Source of the DNA: Triops longicaudatus
Taxonomy: Eukaryota > Arthropoda > Branchiopoda > Notostraca > Triopsidae
NCBI GenBank assembly: GCA_022885665.1
Contig: JAGQDJ010000260.1
Coordinates: 868,001 to 932,000 of the forward strand
DNA: 64,000 bases
Direction: 5' to 3'
The translations under genes were made by a program, and so were the position numbers. Below the pieces are notes generated by a model. That model was not told the DNA's origin. It was given only the letters and a program-made list of their open reading frames with translations, and ran no database searches. This document shows positions 1-10,657 of the stretch, one piece after another. Numbering within the stretch: position 1 is the stretch's first letter; every line of letters begins with the position of its first letter.

Positions 1-1
1 C

Positions 2-106
2 ATGGGTTTCACGAACGAAGGCAATTGGCTCGCTCAGCTGTTGGAAGTTAAGGATGGCGATATTGGCAAAGCTTTGGATGTTTTGCAACCCGTTCGACGT
101 GCCTGA
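2..106 (+). CDS. ref(2)P: Sequestosome-1/p62 (Ref(2)P) C-terminal UBA domain, partial
   Basis: This is the last 34 codons of a gene that begins before the window. The peptide opens MGFTNEGNWLAQLLE and continues with a D-I-G-K-A-L-D-V-L-Q helix, then stops at TGA (104-106). The MGF start, the GNW/GGW turn and the DIGAALD-type last helix are the UBA domain at the extreme C terminus of sequestosome-1/p62, called Ref(2)P in insects. That protein is a selective-autophagy receptor that binds ubiquitin chains through this domain. Only the end of the UBA is visible, so the PB1, ZZ and LIR parts cannot be checked. Another UBA protein is possible, but the C-terminal position and the GNWL segment favour p62. 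Confidence 0.75.
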   Translation: MGFTNEGNWLAQLLEVKDGDIGKALDVLQPVRRA

Positions 107-1075
107 AGACAAATCGAGCGAAGTTTTAATGACTTATTTTAGTCTTTAAGTTTTAGCCGAAGCTGTATAACGAAAGCTTGTATGGCCCATATTATAATTC
201 CATTTATACTTTTCTTTATTATTTGTATGGTTTTGGAAACTCTAATATTTAATCGGGTTTCCAATGTACGCTCGATATTAATTGTTGAGGACATAATCCA
301 TCGTGAATACACACTTTTAATCTTGTACTTAAAAAAATGGAGTATCTCACCTATTTAGAGTACATGATGAAGAAAAATAAAGGAAAACACAATGCTAATG
401 ACTCGGCAGTGAGTAATAATGAAATTTTATGTATTTTATACGTTTATGTATATAACCGTTTATACGAATTCATCGAACGTTCGTATCCATCTCAGTCGCC
501 GCTAAACTGCTGTGGCGTTAGCAACGGGGCTCTTTGGTAGTTTTTTATGCAGAGCTCTTTGATGCGAAGTTTTACAAAATGCATGCGACCCTGTTGTGTG
601 CGACGCCTGAATAAGACACAAAAAGTGCATACAGGGCGGACAAAATATGCAGATACCTTGAACTATTTCCATTAGCCTGAAAGGAAGCAGAATCGTTTGA
701 CGTTGACGCGTACGCTTGTAATGCGTCAGGTTCGTCGAAGAGGACACATAAAGGTATACTTTCCACCGACGTCAGTCACAACAATTCTAAAGGCACATTA
801 TATTGAAAGAGAGTGGAATGGCCGCCTTTGTTCAAAGTTAAATTGACAACATCGCTCCTGTACGTATCGCCCGCTACTGTAATGTATAAAGCGAACAAAC
901 GAAGGCCTTAACAAACATCTACGCTTGCGGACAAACTTCGAAATATTTGCTACGAAAAGTTCAAGACACAACCTTACTCATCCGCATTTCGTAGACATGC
1001 GGTATAGCACACATTTCAACGGTTTGAGTTAGCTGAAGGTAGTAGTGTATAAACAAGCGAGAAAGAAAAAAGAGA
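107..1075. other. Intergenic: 3' UTR of the p62-like gene and upstream of the next gene
   Basis: No gene recognised. Open frames here, such as 337-540, have low-complexity composition and no family features. The left part is presumably the 3' UTR of the p62-like gene. No clear AATAAA was seen close to the stop. Confidence 0.4.
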
Positions 1076-2428
1076 ATGGATCCACTTTTGCTTATTTTAC
1101 TTTTTATCATGGAAAACTTAATTCCTGGAAATTATTCTCTGCAAATGGTCATCTGGAATCAATTTGTAACGAGCAAGTCTTACGAAAATACTATTTTAGT
1201 AACTGAATTTGTCAACCCATTGGCGTCGTTCAACATACCAAATAGTAAGCGTTTCACTTCATTTCGTTTTTCTAATAATTCTGCGGAATTTTTAGTTATT
1301 CCGAAAGAAAAGCGTTGTTTTGTGTTTCGTGTCTATTTCGGGTAACTTTTAAGTTAAAAGAAAAAAAAATATGATTGTGCAAGTATTATATGCAAACCTG
1401 TGCAGAATATAACAATCATATGTATTTATTTAAAATTACCCGTTCGACGGTAGTTTATGGAGAATATTGCATTTTCCTCTTTTTAGATAAGCCTTTGGTG
1501 TTGGCAAGGATGGAGTGTAGCCAAGCATGTTTGATACAGTCTTCTTGTGTGGGGTTCAATTTCTACGCTCAGGGTGACGTTAACGTTTGTCAATTACTGC
1601 AAGAAAATTTCTGTGCTCATCAAGGGAGGGTAGCACTACAAGTTTGGCCTGGTGGGTCTGTGTGGGATAAGTTGCTGCTCGGCGTACAGAAATCTTGTCT
1701 CGATCAACAATTTGTGGGGAAAATTGCGTCCGAATTGTGCGAAACTATGCGACCAGGTTGTCGAGGCACTTGGCCTGTTTGTAACGACTGCGTAAGATCA
1801 TGCTACAACTGTCGAAACAACCGTTCCTACAGTACTGGCGGTGCGTATAACAACAGTTTTTGTCACTGTCCTAATTTGTTCTCGTTTCACAGGTTTTTAT
1901 GGCTGCACACTGTGGCCAGAAGGGTCTTTGTCGAACCCACTCTTCAGTTCTTGCACCGATGACAAGACTTACCTATTTTTCCGAGGAGTAAACTTTGCGA
2001 ACGGTTTGGAAACATACAGATACTTCATGCCTTTCAATGACGTAGAGCGTCTTACCAGATTAAATGTCTATCATACTTTGCACTTTTACTTCGAAGCTAT
2101 TGACCGTTCACTATTCTGGGCAGTTTACAATTTCAGTTACATTGATTCAAACGGTAAAGTGACGGATCTCAAATTCCTAGCAAGTTCGGATGGTCTCGAT
2201 GGCTTGGGCTTAAACAATCAAGTTCGTTCGCTGGATTTCGTTACTGTTAACAGTGATCCATATGGTTGTGGCTCTTTCTGGCTTCTCGATCCTAGCAATG
2301 CTACATTTTGTCCCGGTGGCAAAGTTAGTGTTGTAGGTGCTATTCAGAAACAGGTATCTGCGGGCATACGTTGGCCAAGTGCCACAGGGAAGATCTTAAC
2401 CGTAGTCGATATGAAACTCGGTTTGTGA
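1076..2428 (+). CDS. Secreted cysteine-rich protein with a PAN/Apple-like domain, function unknown
   Basis: Three exons (1076-1244, 1487-1840, 1893-2428), both introns phase 1, give 352 residues. The start ATG lies in an A-rich context and is followed by a hydrophobic stretch (LLLILLFIM) that reads as a signal peptide. Exon 2 holds a spacing of Cys and aromatic residues (CSQACLIQSSCVGFNF, then CQLL) typical of PAN/Apple adhesion domains, followed by a second Cys-rich block with CNDC and CYNC pairs. Exon 3 is a less Cys-rich, beta-like region rich in Phe and Tyr that I do not recognise. The protein is probably extracellular. No enzyme motif is visible, and the ligand and function are unknown. 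Confidence 0.7.
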
Positions 2429-3658
2429 GATGTTGTCTAAATTGTCCCGTGGCTTGTTTATCTAGTTTTTGCTGTGCTAATTGGTACAACCATTCTCATA
2501 AAAGGAGTGTAATTGTTGTGATATTATACGCACAATACTGACAAAGTCTGGTAGAATTCTAAGAAAGGTTCTTTCTTACAAAAATGGCTAATTATACGTG
2601 GCTCTTGAAAAGTCTGGCAGCCATTAATTTTTTATTTAAATAAATCGACAATCGCAAAGCGAAATGAACACCAAAATGAGAAAAGAGAAACTTGACAGTT
2701 TTCTGATGTCTCCATTTTCTGTAATTAATGTCACCGTAATGCTTTGGAATTTGCTTATGTTCTTTCCCATCCGAAATTTACAAGCAAAACAGCTGTAACA
2801 TAAGAACAATTAAAGATGTTAAAGGCCGAAATACAGTTTTCATTCTCAGCACCCTTAGGTCATTCATCATTTCGTAAGCTGAGGGATGGCTTTCAAAATT
2901 TAAAAACAGCGCGAGAGATGCCGTACATGGCCAGGCAAAGAAGAGCGTAAGAATCATTGGCTGTGGTTTTCTGGGGTTGGTAATCCCACGCCCTTTTGTT
3001 GATTAATTTGGGTTGAGAAAGTAGAAATCTCAGTTCTGAGCCTTTTTAAGGCTTTACTTGTGTTGTTCTGTGTCCAAAACGCCTAGTGTAAGTATTTTTT
3101 TCGTAAAAATTATTTTAATTGCTAACATTTTAACTCCCGTACTCCGTTTTAGCAGCATTACTTCTTCAATCCAACAGTGAACGAATTTGTTAATTGTCAG
3201 GGCGTGGCACGTGGTTTTTTAATAAATAATGTATTTACTATCTGTACAGGTGCGTTTAATCCATCGGTGCTCATCCACAGTTCGTGGGGAGATAAGCTTC
3301 TATTGTTGGCAGAGGAGGCTCGTGCCAATTGCCTCTCAACTTTAACGATCTGCCTGAACGATCTTGAAATCTAAATTTTCACGTAAGTTTTTCTGCTAAC
3401 ACCAACGTTGCTTATACTACAACAATAAGAACTCAATAAGAACTGCATCATTTTCGATGTATGTTGAGTCGAAAAGGTTTCATTGAGTTGATAAGATATG
3501 TTCACAACGTATCAAGATGTTGATAAGGAGTTTCATGATAACGATTCCTACGTAATGTTTCACTTTGTGAACGCTGGCCATTATATTTGAGGTTGTAGTA
3601 CGTTATTAAGGCAAGGGGTGAAGTTATTCTTGCGCTGGGGTGGTAACTGAAATTCAAA
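2429..3658. other. Intergenic; possible noncoding 5' exons of the PINCH gene
   Basis: No protein-coding exon supported. There are splice-like signals: a GTAAGT donor near 3088, a TTTTAG acceptor ending at 3153 and another GTAAGT donor at 3382. These could delimit 5' UTR exons of the PINCH gene. The small open frame at 3177-3374 lacks any coding character that I trust. Confidence 0.35.
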
Positions 3659-5762
3659 ATGGGTGATCGGTTTGTGTTAAAATCGTTAAAATCGAGTCCG
3701 TTGTATCAACGCAGAAGAGAACCACATTTGAAACCACAACCCATCTCCCAATCGGAACATAGAGACGTTAACAGAGTTTTGCAAGAACTGACGGATTATG
3801 ACTCTTTAGAAGTCATTACAACAGATTCTGGAGTCGGGTCGCTAGATTCTACGAGTAGTTACCTAAAATCTGTTAACAATGAACTATATTACAATGCTTT
3901 GCCGCCGACTCTACCTCCGCCTAACAAACCAAGACTTTCAAATGTCAAAACACCCAGGTAGCTTTTGTCCAAGCTTCGAATTTTTACATTTACATTAAGG
4001 ATTGTCTTAGGTTAGGCTGAATTAGTTTAGGTTTTACGCGTAAATGATGCTTTAACCGTTGCAAACGAATATTTCTAACACTTTTTCCTGATGCTAGTTA
4101 AATTGCATCTTAGTGTTTAACTAGAAGTTACAAATGACTTATTTTTTGTGTGTATTTACAGTGTAGCCATGTCTCTTGGGAATATGTTTTGTTCACGTTG
4201 CGGCGATGGATTCCAGCCGCACGAGAAGATTGTCAACACGAACGGGGAATTATGGCATCCACACTGTTTTGTGTAAGATTAATTTTATAGTTGTAAATAG
4301 GTATCGATTTAATTATTGTTATTTTTTCTTATTTTATAGATGCGCTCAGTGCTTCCGTGCGTTTCCAGACGGCGTGTTTTACGAGTTTGAAGGCCGGAAG
4401 TATTGCGAGCATGATTTTCAGATGCTGTTCGCTCCGTGTTGCGGTAAATGTAAAGAATTCATCATTGGACGCGTTATCAAAGCCATGAACGCCAACTGGC
4501 ACCCGCAATGTTTCCGCTGCGAAGAATGTTCAAAAGAACTGGCGGATTTAGGCTTTATCCGTTACCAAAACCGAGCCGTTTGCCACGATTGCAACACCAT
4601 GCTGAAAGCACGCTCTTTGGGCAAACACATCTGCCATAAATGCCAGTAAGAATTATTCAACAAATCCCCGAAATAGTAATAAATATAATAAGAAATTAAA
4701 TCATAAAATGTTTGATTTTTGCAGCGCGATCATTGACGATCAACCATTGCGTTTCCGCGGCGAAGTGTATCACCCATATCATTTCAATTGCGCTTCCTGT
4801 GGCTCAGAGTTGACCCACGAAGCACGTGAAGTCAAAAGCAGACCGGGATACTCCGCGAACGAGATGGTACATTTTTCCCTACGTACCGAAATTTCGTTTG
4901 CTAATTTAACGAAACCGTTGTTGATACGTAGAACGAGCTGTACTGCCTACGCTGCCATGATAAGATGGGCATTCCTATTTGCGGTGCTTGCAGAAGACCG
5001 ATCGAAGAACGAGTTGTCACAGCGTTAGGCAAACATTGGCACGTAGAGGTAAGTTGCTCGAGTTACAACCTGCTGGAGATGAAGTATGCTGGACTTAGTG
5101 CTACGAATCGGGGAAGAAGTCAGTGGCTTGTTAGCTCAGTTGGTTAGAGCGTCGTGCTAATAACGCGAAGGTCGTGGGTTCGATCCCCTCACGAGCCAAT
5201 GTTTTTCTTTCGCTTTTCTTTCTTTCTTTTTTTTTCTTTTTCTTTTTTTTTCTTCTTTCTTTTTATTTTAAGTTTTGTTTCTAATTTTGTATTTATGTAT
5301 TGATATATTTTAATTGTAAGTAATTTTTTAATATCTAATTTCTCCTTTTTTACAGCATTTTGTCTGCGCAAAATGTGAAAAACCCTTCTTGGGCAACCGT
5401 CATTATGAGAAAAAAGGTTTGGCCTACTGCGAAACGCATTATCACCAATTGTTTGGGAACTTGTGTCATGTTTGTAATCAAGTGATCAACGGCGACGGTA
5501 ATTTTTGCATAGCATTAAAATATGTGAAACTCATATTTATATCTTTATAGTTTTCACTGCCTTGAACAAAGCGTGGTGCGTGCACCATTTTGCGTGCTCG
5601 GTTTGCGATACGAAGATGAATCAAAAGACCAAGTTTTACGAGTTTGATCTCAAACCGGTTTGCAAAAAATGTTTCGAAAAATTTCCAGCGGAATTAAAAA
5701 AGCGTCTCAAGAAGGCGTACGAAGCCAGTCCGCGAAAAACTTCCAGTACAGCGACGCCTTAG
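3659..5762 (+). CDS. stck: PINCH / steamer duck, five-LIM adaptor of integrin adhesions
   Basis: Seven exons (3659-3957, 4162-4272, 4340-4645, 4725-4866, 4932-5048, 5356-5497, 5551-5762) give 442 residues with all phases consistent. Five LIM domains run from about residue 107 to the end; Cys/His pairs such as CSRCGDGF, CAQCF and CGACRRPIEERVV are intact. PINCH binds integrin-linked kinase through LIM1 and, with parvin, forms the IPP complex that ties integrins to actin. The linker KSRPGYSANEMNELYCL matches the insect form rather than the shorter vertebrate one. The C terminus (KKRLKKAYE) is the usual basic tail. Unusual is an N-terminal exon of about 100 polar residues ahead of LIM1; a second ATG at 4170 would give the standard short form. 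Confidence 0.95.
5125..5198 (+). tRNA. tRNA-Ile (anticodon AAT) within a PINCH intron
   Basis: A complete 74-nt cloverleaf can be folded by eye. The acceptor GGCTTGT pairs with ACGAGCC, allowing one G-T. The D arm is GCTC/GAGC. The anticodon stem TCGTG/CGCGA closes loop CTAATAA, with anticodon AAT at 5159-5161. The T loop is TTCGATC. One T-T mismatch lies in the T stem. The gene sits in the intron between PINCH exons 5 and 6, on the same strand, and a T-rich tract follows its 3' end as expected for RNA polymerase III termination. It is probably functional. Confidence 0.9.
5201..5270 (+). repeat. T/TTTC-rich low-complexity tract downstream of the tRNA
   Basis: About 70 nt almost entirely of T and C (TTTC and TTTTC units) inside the PINCH intron. 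The first T runs are good RNA polymerase III terminators for the tRNA; the rest is simple sequence. Confidence 0.8.
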
Positions 5763-6315
5763 CGCTTCTGATACAGTGTTCAAACGGAACCCTTCTTCTC
5801 AAAGCCAAAAAAACTACGCATCTCCGAGAAAAACCTCTTTACTAGAGTGCTCTTTTTCAACTTGACTGGGGCTACCTGACATGTTTCCTTATGGTTAGCT
5901 AACAGTATCTTAGAACTGTATTAAAAACATAACGCTTTTGTTGTGGATTGGGTAGTTTTAACTCCGTCACTCATCCCAAGTCGAGTTTTATAGATTCTTT
6001 TTTGGAAGTTAACCCGGAATTCTGTAAAATCAAATGCAGACTTTGCCCTTAACTTTTTATTTTTCAACCGTTTGTAATTTACTAGTTTGCACAAGTGAAG
6101 GTGCTGTTTTTGTAACGTTCGCGAACGCACATCTGCTTTGCATAGTGCCTTGGAAATGTTAAAAATGGAAGAAAAATGAGTACTTTGCCACTGCTCATAT
6201 CAGTAGCGCAAAGCAGTTCACGATTGTGCTTTTAACTCGCCTTAGTAACTCTTGTTTTAGTTTGTAAATCCCTATTGGTACTAGTTTATTTAGTCGTTGA
6301 CCCAAAACGAGAAGA

Positions 6316-6321
6316 AATAAA
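6316..6321 (+). terminator. Poly(A) signal, probably of PINCH
   Basis: A canonical AATAAA lies about 550 bp after the PINCH stop, in an otherwise gene-free 3' region. It is the nearest canonical signal that I see, but the 3' end has not been shown. Confidence 0.5.
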
Positions 6322-7293
6322 ATATTTAGCTGAAAATTCTCCAGTATGTATCTTCAGTTCATTTAAATGTAAGCCGAACTAATACTGGCTTCAGTTATTT
6401 TAGGAGAAAATATAAAAAAAAGAAAGCAAAAAAAGAGGAAATCAAGCAATACAGTTTATATTCTTTTTTATATTCAAAGTTTCTCACACGTCCTACGATT
6501 TGTAGTACTCCTTTAGTTTTGTCTATCCACAGTGTGTTCAACGACGACGGTTTTTGGTTCCTGAGTTGAATTTTCTTGCACTTTTTTCAATCACAATTCT
6601 CACTTCTAAAACTTGTAAGCTGTAACATGGGAAAAGGGGTCGAAGTTCGCTGGGTAACTTTCGTAACTCGGTTCTCCATTCTAACTCCGGACCAAAGACT
6701 TCACAAAATTCTTCAATTTTTTTTTAGCACAAAGGATGTACTAAACATAACGTAAAATATTTGCATACTTAAGCGAATTCTGCTGTTCGTAATTAATTAT
6801 TTATTTCCATGAATACATTCTCATCGACGAAGCATATCTCCCGCCACGCAACAACCGTCAGTGTAATCGCATCATCTTCGAATCGATCATAGGCAATATA
6901 CAGTTACGAATCGATTATAGGATTCACTGTGTACTAACAACAAATTTCAGTCACGTCGATCGTCGTCGCATTGTTAACAACGTTTGCTCGTTTTTTTAGT
7001 GAACCTTTGCCTCTGAGTCGGGCATTACGTGTCATTCAATGTAAGGAAACAAGCTTTTAGACTGAGACGGCTATACTTGTCATTGTTGGTCACAACGCCT
7101 TACGCAAATCCTTCCGCTTCCTGGTTATTCATCGCGTACCATTTCCTCAGCCGTCGAGAACTAATCTCGTACGCTGAGCTCAATGAATAGCGTATGTATG
7201 GGAACTGATAGTGAGCTGCGTCACTTTCCCAACTTAACGTCCAGTGACACACGAGGGAGGTAGAACCTCTTGTGTACCCTAAACATTCACACG
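6322..7293. other. Gap between PINCH and the RNF13-like gene
   Basis: No gene recognised. It holds twin ATCGAT motifs (listed separately) that may belong to the promoter of the downstream E3 ligase gene. Confidence 0.4.
6879..6921 (+). promoter_or_regulatory. Twin CGAATCGAT motifs upstream of the RNF13-like gene
   Basis: Two 15-bp direct copies, CGAATCGATCATAGG (6879-6893) and CGAATCGATTATAGG (6907-6921), differ at one base and are 28 bp apart. The ATCGAT core resembles DREF/BEAF-type elements. They lie about 375 bp before the next start codon. Binding is inference. Confidence 0.4.
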
Positions 7294-10200
7294 ATGTTTC
7301 CCCATTGTCGGCTGCCGCGTCACGTAACCGCGCTCTATTTATACCTGGTCCTCAACTTTATGGTTTTGTTCCACCTTACTTTGGTCAACGCTGACGTAGA
7401 AGCTGTCTCCCTCAAGTCGAACGCCACTTATGCCATTTTCCCCGATTTCCCAGCCAGTTTCGGTAAAGTTCTCCCTTCAAAAGGCTTAAAGGTACAATTC
7501 GCTACCCATTTTTCGAATCATTAGCATTTTTGTCATTTTTTACATTTTTTTCTTCAACAGGGCTTGGCTGTAGCTGCGAATCCCCCCAACGCTTGTGAAA
7601 GCTTACAGCCACCTCCGATTATTTCCAATTATTCCGGACCATGGATTGTGGTCATTCAGCGGTATGATTGTAGCTTTGCTGACAAGATTCGCGCTGCTCA
7701 GCGTGCTAATTATGATGCAGCGATTGTACATAACGTAGGATCGAATGAATTAGGTAAAATAAGATTAACTTCAAAATAATTTAAGATTAGCAACACTCTA
7801 AACGTTTCGTTTGAAAAATATGTAAAAATAAGTAGTAAGAGAAATAAGAAAATGAGTGTTTAAAAAATGCAAATAGTTATCGCCATTTTTTTATTTAATT
7901 GTCAATTTTTCGTTGTGTGGGGGGAAAATTTTCTTGATTTAATCTTATTTTCTTCGGATACAGAGCCAATGGCGGCCGAGGATGCAGACGATATTATTAT
8001 TCCTTCCGTTTTTATTGGTGAAGATGATGGCAAGACCATACTGGCTAGATACTTATTCACGCGCGGGTAAATTTTGTCAAGCGTTGCTTTTTATTTTGCC
8101 CTTAAAAGTTCGTCTTTTGAGCGTAGATATGCTTTGCGTTTGACGGACGATTTGCCCTTCAATTTGAACAATTATCTCCTCCCGTTTGCCATTGTAGTGG
8201 GCATTTGCTTTGTCGTCATGCTGATTTTTATGGTAATTTTTGTACGTTGTCGTTTCACATTTTCTTTATTATTTTCTTATTCTTAGATTTTTTATTTTCC
8301 TTGTCGCGTAACGTTGTCTTAAAGCAGAGCTATAGTTCTTTTATTTTCTTAAAATATAAAATTAAAAAATAATATAAAATGTTTCCGACAGTTGGTACCT
8401 GCATATAGGACAACCCAATCAACAGAATACGTGGTACACCAATTTGGCTAATTTAGTCATTGCCTACGGCTTCTTTTTAATGGGTGTTGTGATCACCCTC
8501 ATCATTCTTACGGTTAGGATTTAAATTTTTTTGAATGATCTTAAAAAGTTATCTTAAAAATAATGGCTTTTAAAGTAGTTAAATCGTTTTTATCGAAAAC
8601 TTTCAAACTATTACCCAATAGTTTGAAAGATAGCTTTGATTAGATGACGTCACGCGTCAGCTTAGTTTGCTCTAGCTTTGAGTTACGATATGAAAGGGAC
8701 TTTTTGTTCGAATTTCGGTCTTTTTGGGATTTACAGATAGTAAAGTGTGTCAAAGATCGGAGGCGACAGCGTCGTTATCGGATGCCGAACTCTTCGCTAA
8801 AGAAAATTCCGACCTTGAAGTACAAGAAAGGCGACCCTTACGAAACCTGTGCCATTTGCCTGGAAGATTATCAAGACGGGGATAAACTCCGCGTTTTACC
8901 CTGTTCTCATGGTAGATCTAGTTTCATGTTACTTAACTAGTTGATCTCTTTATTTGCTCAGACAGGAACTTTACCCGATCTAACTTTTTAAAAAAATGTC
9001 AGTGAAAATTTCTACTTAAACCATAGCACTGTTGTGCGTCACGGATCGATTGTTACCAATTCGACATTTTAATTTCGGGAGTCTAGAGATTTAGATATTT
9101 TTTTATTTAAAAAAAATATTTTTTAGTAATAAAAATAATGTAATTACGTTGTATCTGTACGCAGCCTATCATTGCAAATGCATTGATCCGTGGTTGACCC
9201 GCAATCGCCGCGTGTGTCCCGTCTGCAAGCGAAAGGTGGTGGCCAATGGCGAACGTTTTACAGATTCCGAATCGGATTCGGATGACGAAACAGCTCCTTT
9301 GCTCCGCCCAGGAGCTTACGGTACCCAAGGCGGGACTTTCACTCCGCCAGCAGTAAGTTACAGTCCCGTTTTCTTTGTTGCACCCGAGCTTATGGCTATA
9401 AATTGAGAAAATAAATATTATTAGTAAACCTGCTTGAACACATTTTGCATGCGTATCGCTTTGTTTAAGCTTTAGTATTAAGTGTGAACTCTTATTCCGT
9501 CGGTGAAGGTATTTGAACTGTCTGAGGCAAACAATATTTAACAATTGCTAGTCAAGCGACAGCTCGAAATTGACTTGTTGAAATTAACAAAGATATGACG
9601 CCAGAAGACTTCGTACAAAAATGTGCAGAAAATGATTGAAAAAATACCGGAGCTTGTTGATCTCCAAATAGCTGAACTCGGATCTAAAAGGCAAATACAA
9701 ACAAAAGTAGATCTTTGTTACTTGCGATTTTGTCGTTGTCCTTCTGACTATGCTCGAATATGTCCAAGCTCCACTTGCTCTCTAGTAGTGTCTACGCTGA
9801 CTTAAAGTGCTTTGTTTCTGATTCCAATTATCAGTGATTAGATATGTTGTTTCAAAAGTTCCGGATTAGACTGTAATGAGAAATAAACAGTCAAGTGTTC
9901 CGTGTCAATTTTTCTTTTTCCGCTGTCTAAAGAAGTGAAACAGTTTCATTCTTCTTTTCGTTCTACCCCGCAATTAAGTGAATATCAGAAATTCAGTGTG
10001 TGAAACAGGCGTCAAAAGCGCTTTTTAAACATGCCTATTTTTAGTTTTAATGAAGTTGTGCAAGACGAAAGGTTTTTTTTAAGAATTTGTTATTGAAAAT
10101 ATACGATCAGAATTATGTGTGAAGCAACGTTGTTGAGAATTCGAAATCGTTTTCATATGCGGAAATATTCTTTAGGCAGAAGCTAGTACGACGGTGGAGG

Positions 10201-10657
10201 GAACTGGAGGCGTGGTTAACGAAGGAATGGTAGAAGTGGAAAACGGGAATCACAGCCTGAACCAAAGCGGCTTTTCTACGAGTCAGGATGACCTGTACGC
10301 ATCAGCGAATGAATTCGGAGACGTCCACGATGTCAGTGATGACGAAACTCCCGCAGCCACTTCCGGTAATTCATGAAATTTGTGTTAAGTTTTTGGGCTT
10401 TTCGTCACTAACCTCTCAATAAAACTTTCATAATTATTTGATTTCGGTACTTTACAGGTACACACCAAGCGTTAGTATCGTCTTCCTTCTATTCTTGCTC
10501 CGGCTCTGAGACTTCCGTTGAAATCATACCCGAACCTACACCGTCTGATGGTAATCAAGCCTTTCTCGCATTTTTGCGTATGTAACTATTTATTATGTTT
10601 TGTTTATTTCAAGGCCGTACTGACGATTCCGAAACCCGAGCTGCTTTTGTGGTCTAA
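7294..10657 (+). CDS. PA-TM-RING E3 ubiquitin ligase, goliath/godzilla/RNF13 family
   Basis: Nine exons (7294-7491, 7561-7753, 7964-8066, 8127-8232, 8737-8911, 9165-9352, 10176-10365, 10458-10550, 10614-10657) give 429 residues. A hydrophobic signal sequence begins at the first ATG. The protease-associated luminal domain follows (IVVIQRYDCSFADKI, AAIVHNVGSNEL, IIIPSVFIGE), then one transmembrane helix, a basic stretch, and a RING-H2 at about residues 238-279 (CAICLEDYQDGDKLRVLPC, HCKCIDPWL, CPVC). The tail is acidic and Ser-rich and ends AFVV. Family members are endosomal or lysosomal ubiquitin ligases that control trafficking. An alternative transmembrane exon lies at 8392-8512. Reading through the donor at 9353 would give a shorter tail ending at 9406. 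The exact orthologue (RNF13, RNF167 or goliath) is not settled. Confidence 0.93.
8392..8512 (+). other. Candidate mutually exclusive transmembrane exon (4b) of the RNF13-like gene
   Basis: This 121-bp open segment has an acceptor (TTTCCGACAG) and a donor (GTTAGG), and the same entry phase (2) and exit phase (0) as exon 4 (8127-8232). It encodes a 40-residue stretch: a polar start with WYLHIGQPNQQNTWYTN, then a hydrophobic helix (VIAYGFFLMGVVITLIILT). It could therefore replace exon 4, which also encodes a luminal linker plus a membrane helix. Including both would shift the frame and stop early. Expression is not shown. Confidence 0.55.
8600..8629. other. Perfect 13-bp inverted repeat with 4-nt loop in an intron
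   Basis: CTTTCAAACTATT (8600-8612), loop ACCC, then its exact reverse complement (8617-8629). It lies in the intron between candidate exon 4b and exon 5 of the RNF13-like gene, where an RNA hairpin could influence splice-site choice. Confidence 0.7.
8645..8652. promoter_or_regulatory. Perfect CRE palindrome TGACGTCA in the RNF13-like intron
   Basis: TGACGTCA followed by CGCGTCA, about 85 bp before exon 5. It matches the CREB/ATF consensus exactly; occupancy is unknown. Confidence 0.35.

Noticed and set aside
3177..3374. Small reading frame upstream of PINCH
   Set aside because: No family similarity and splice-like signals cross it; more likely 5' UTR or intergenic.
5189..5371. Lys-rich minus-strand frame in the PINCH intron
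   Set aside because: Artefact of the T/C-rich simple sequence.
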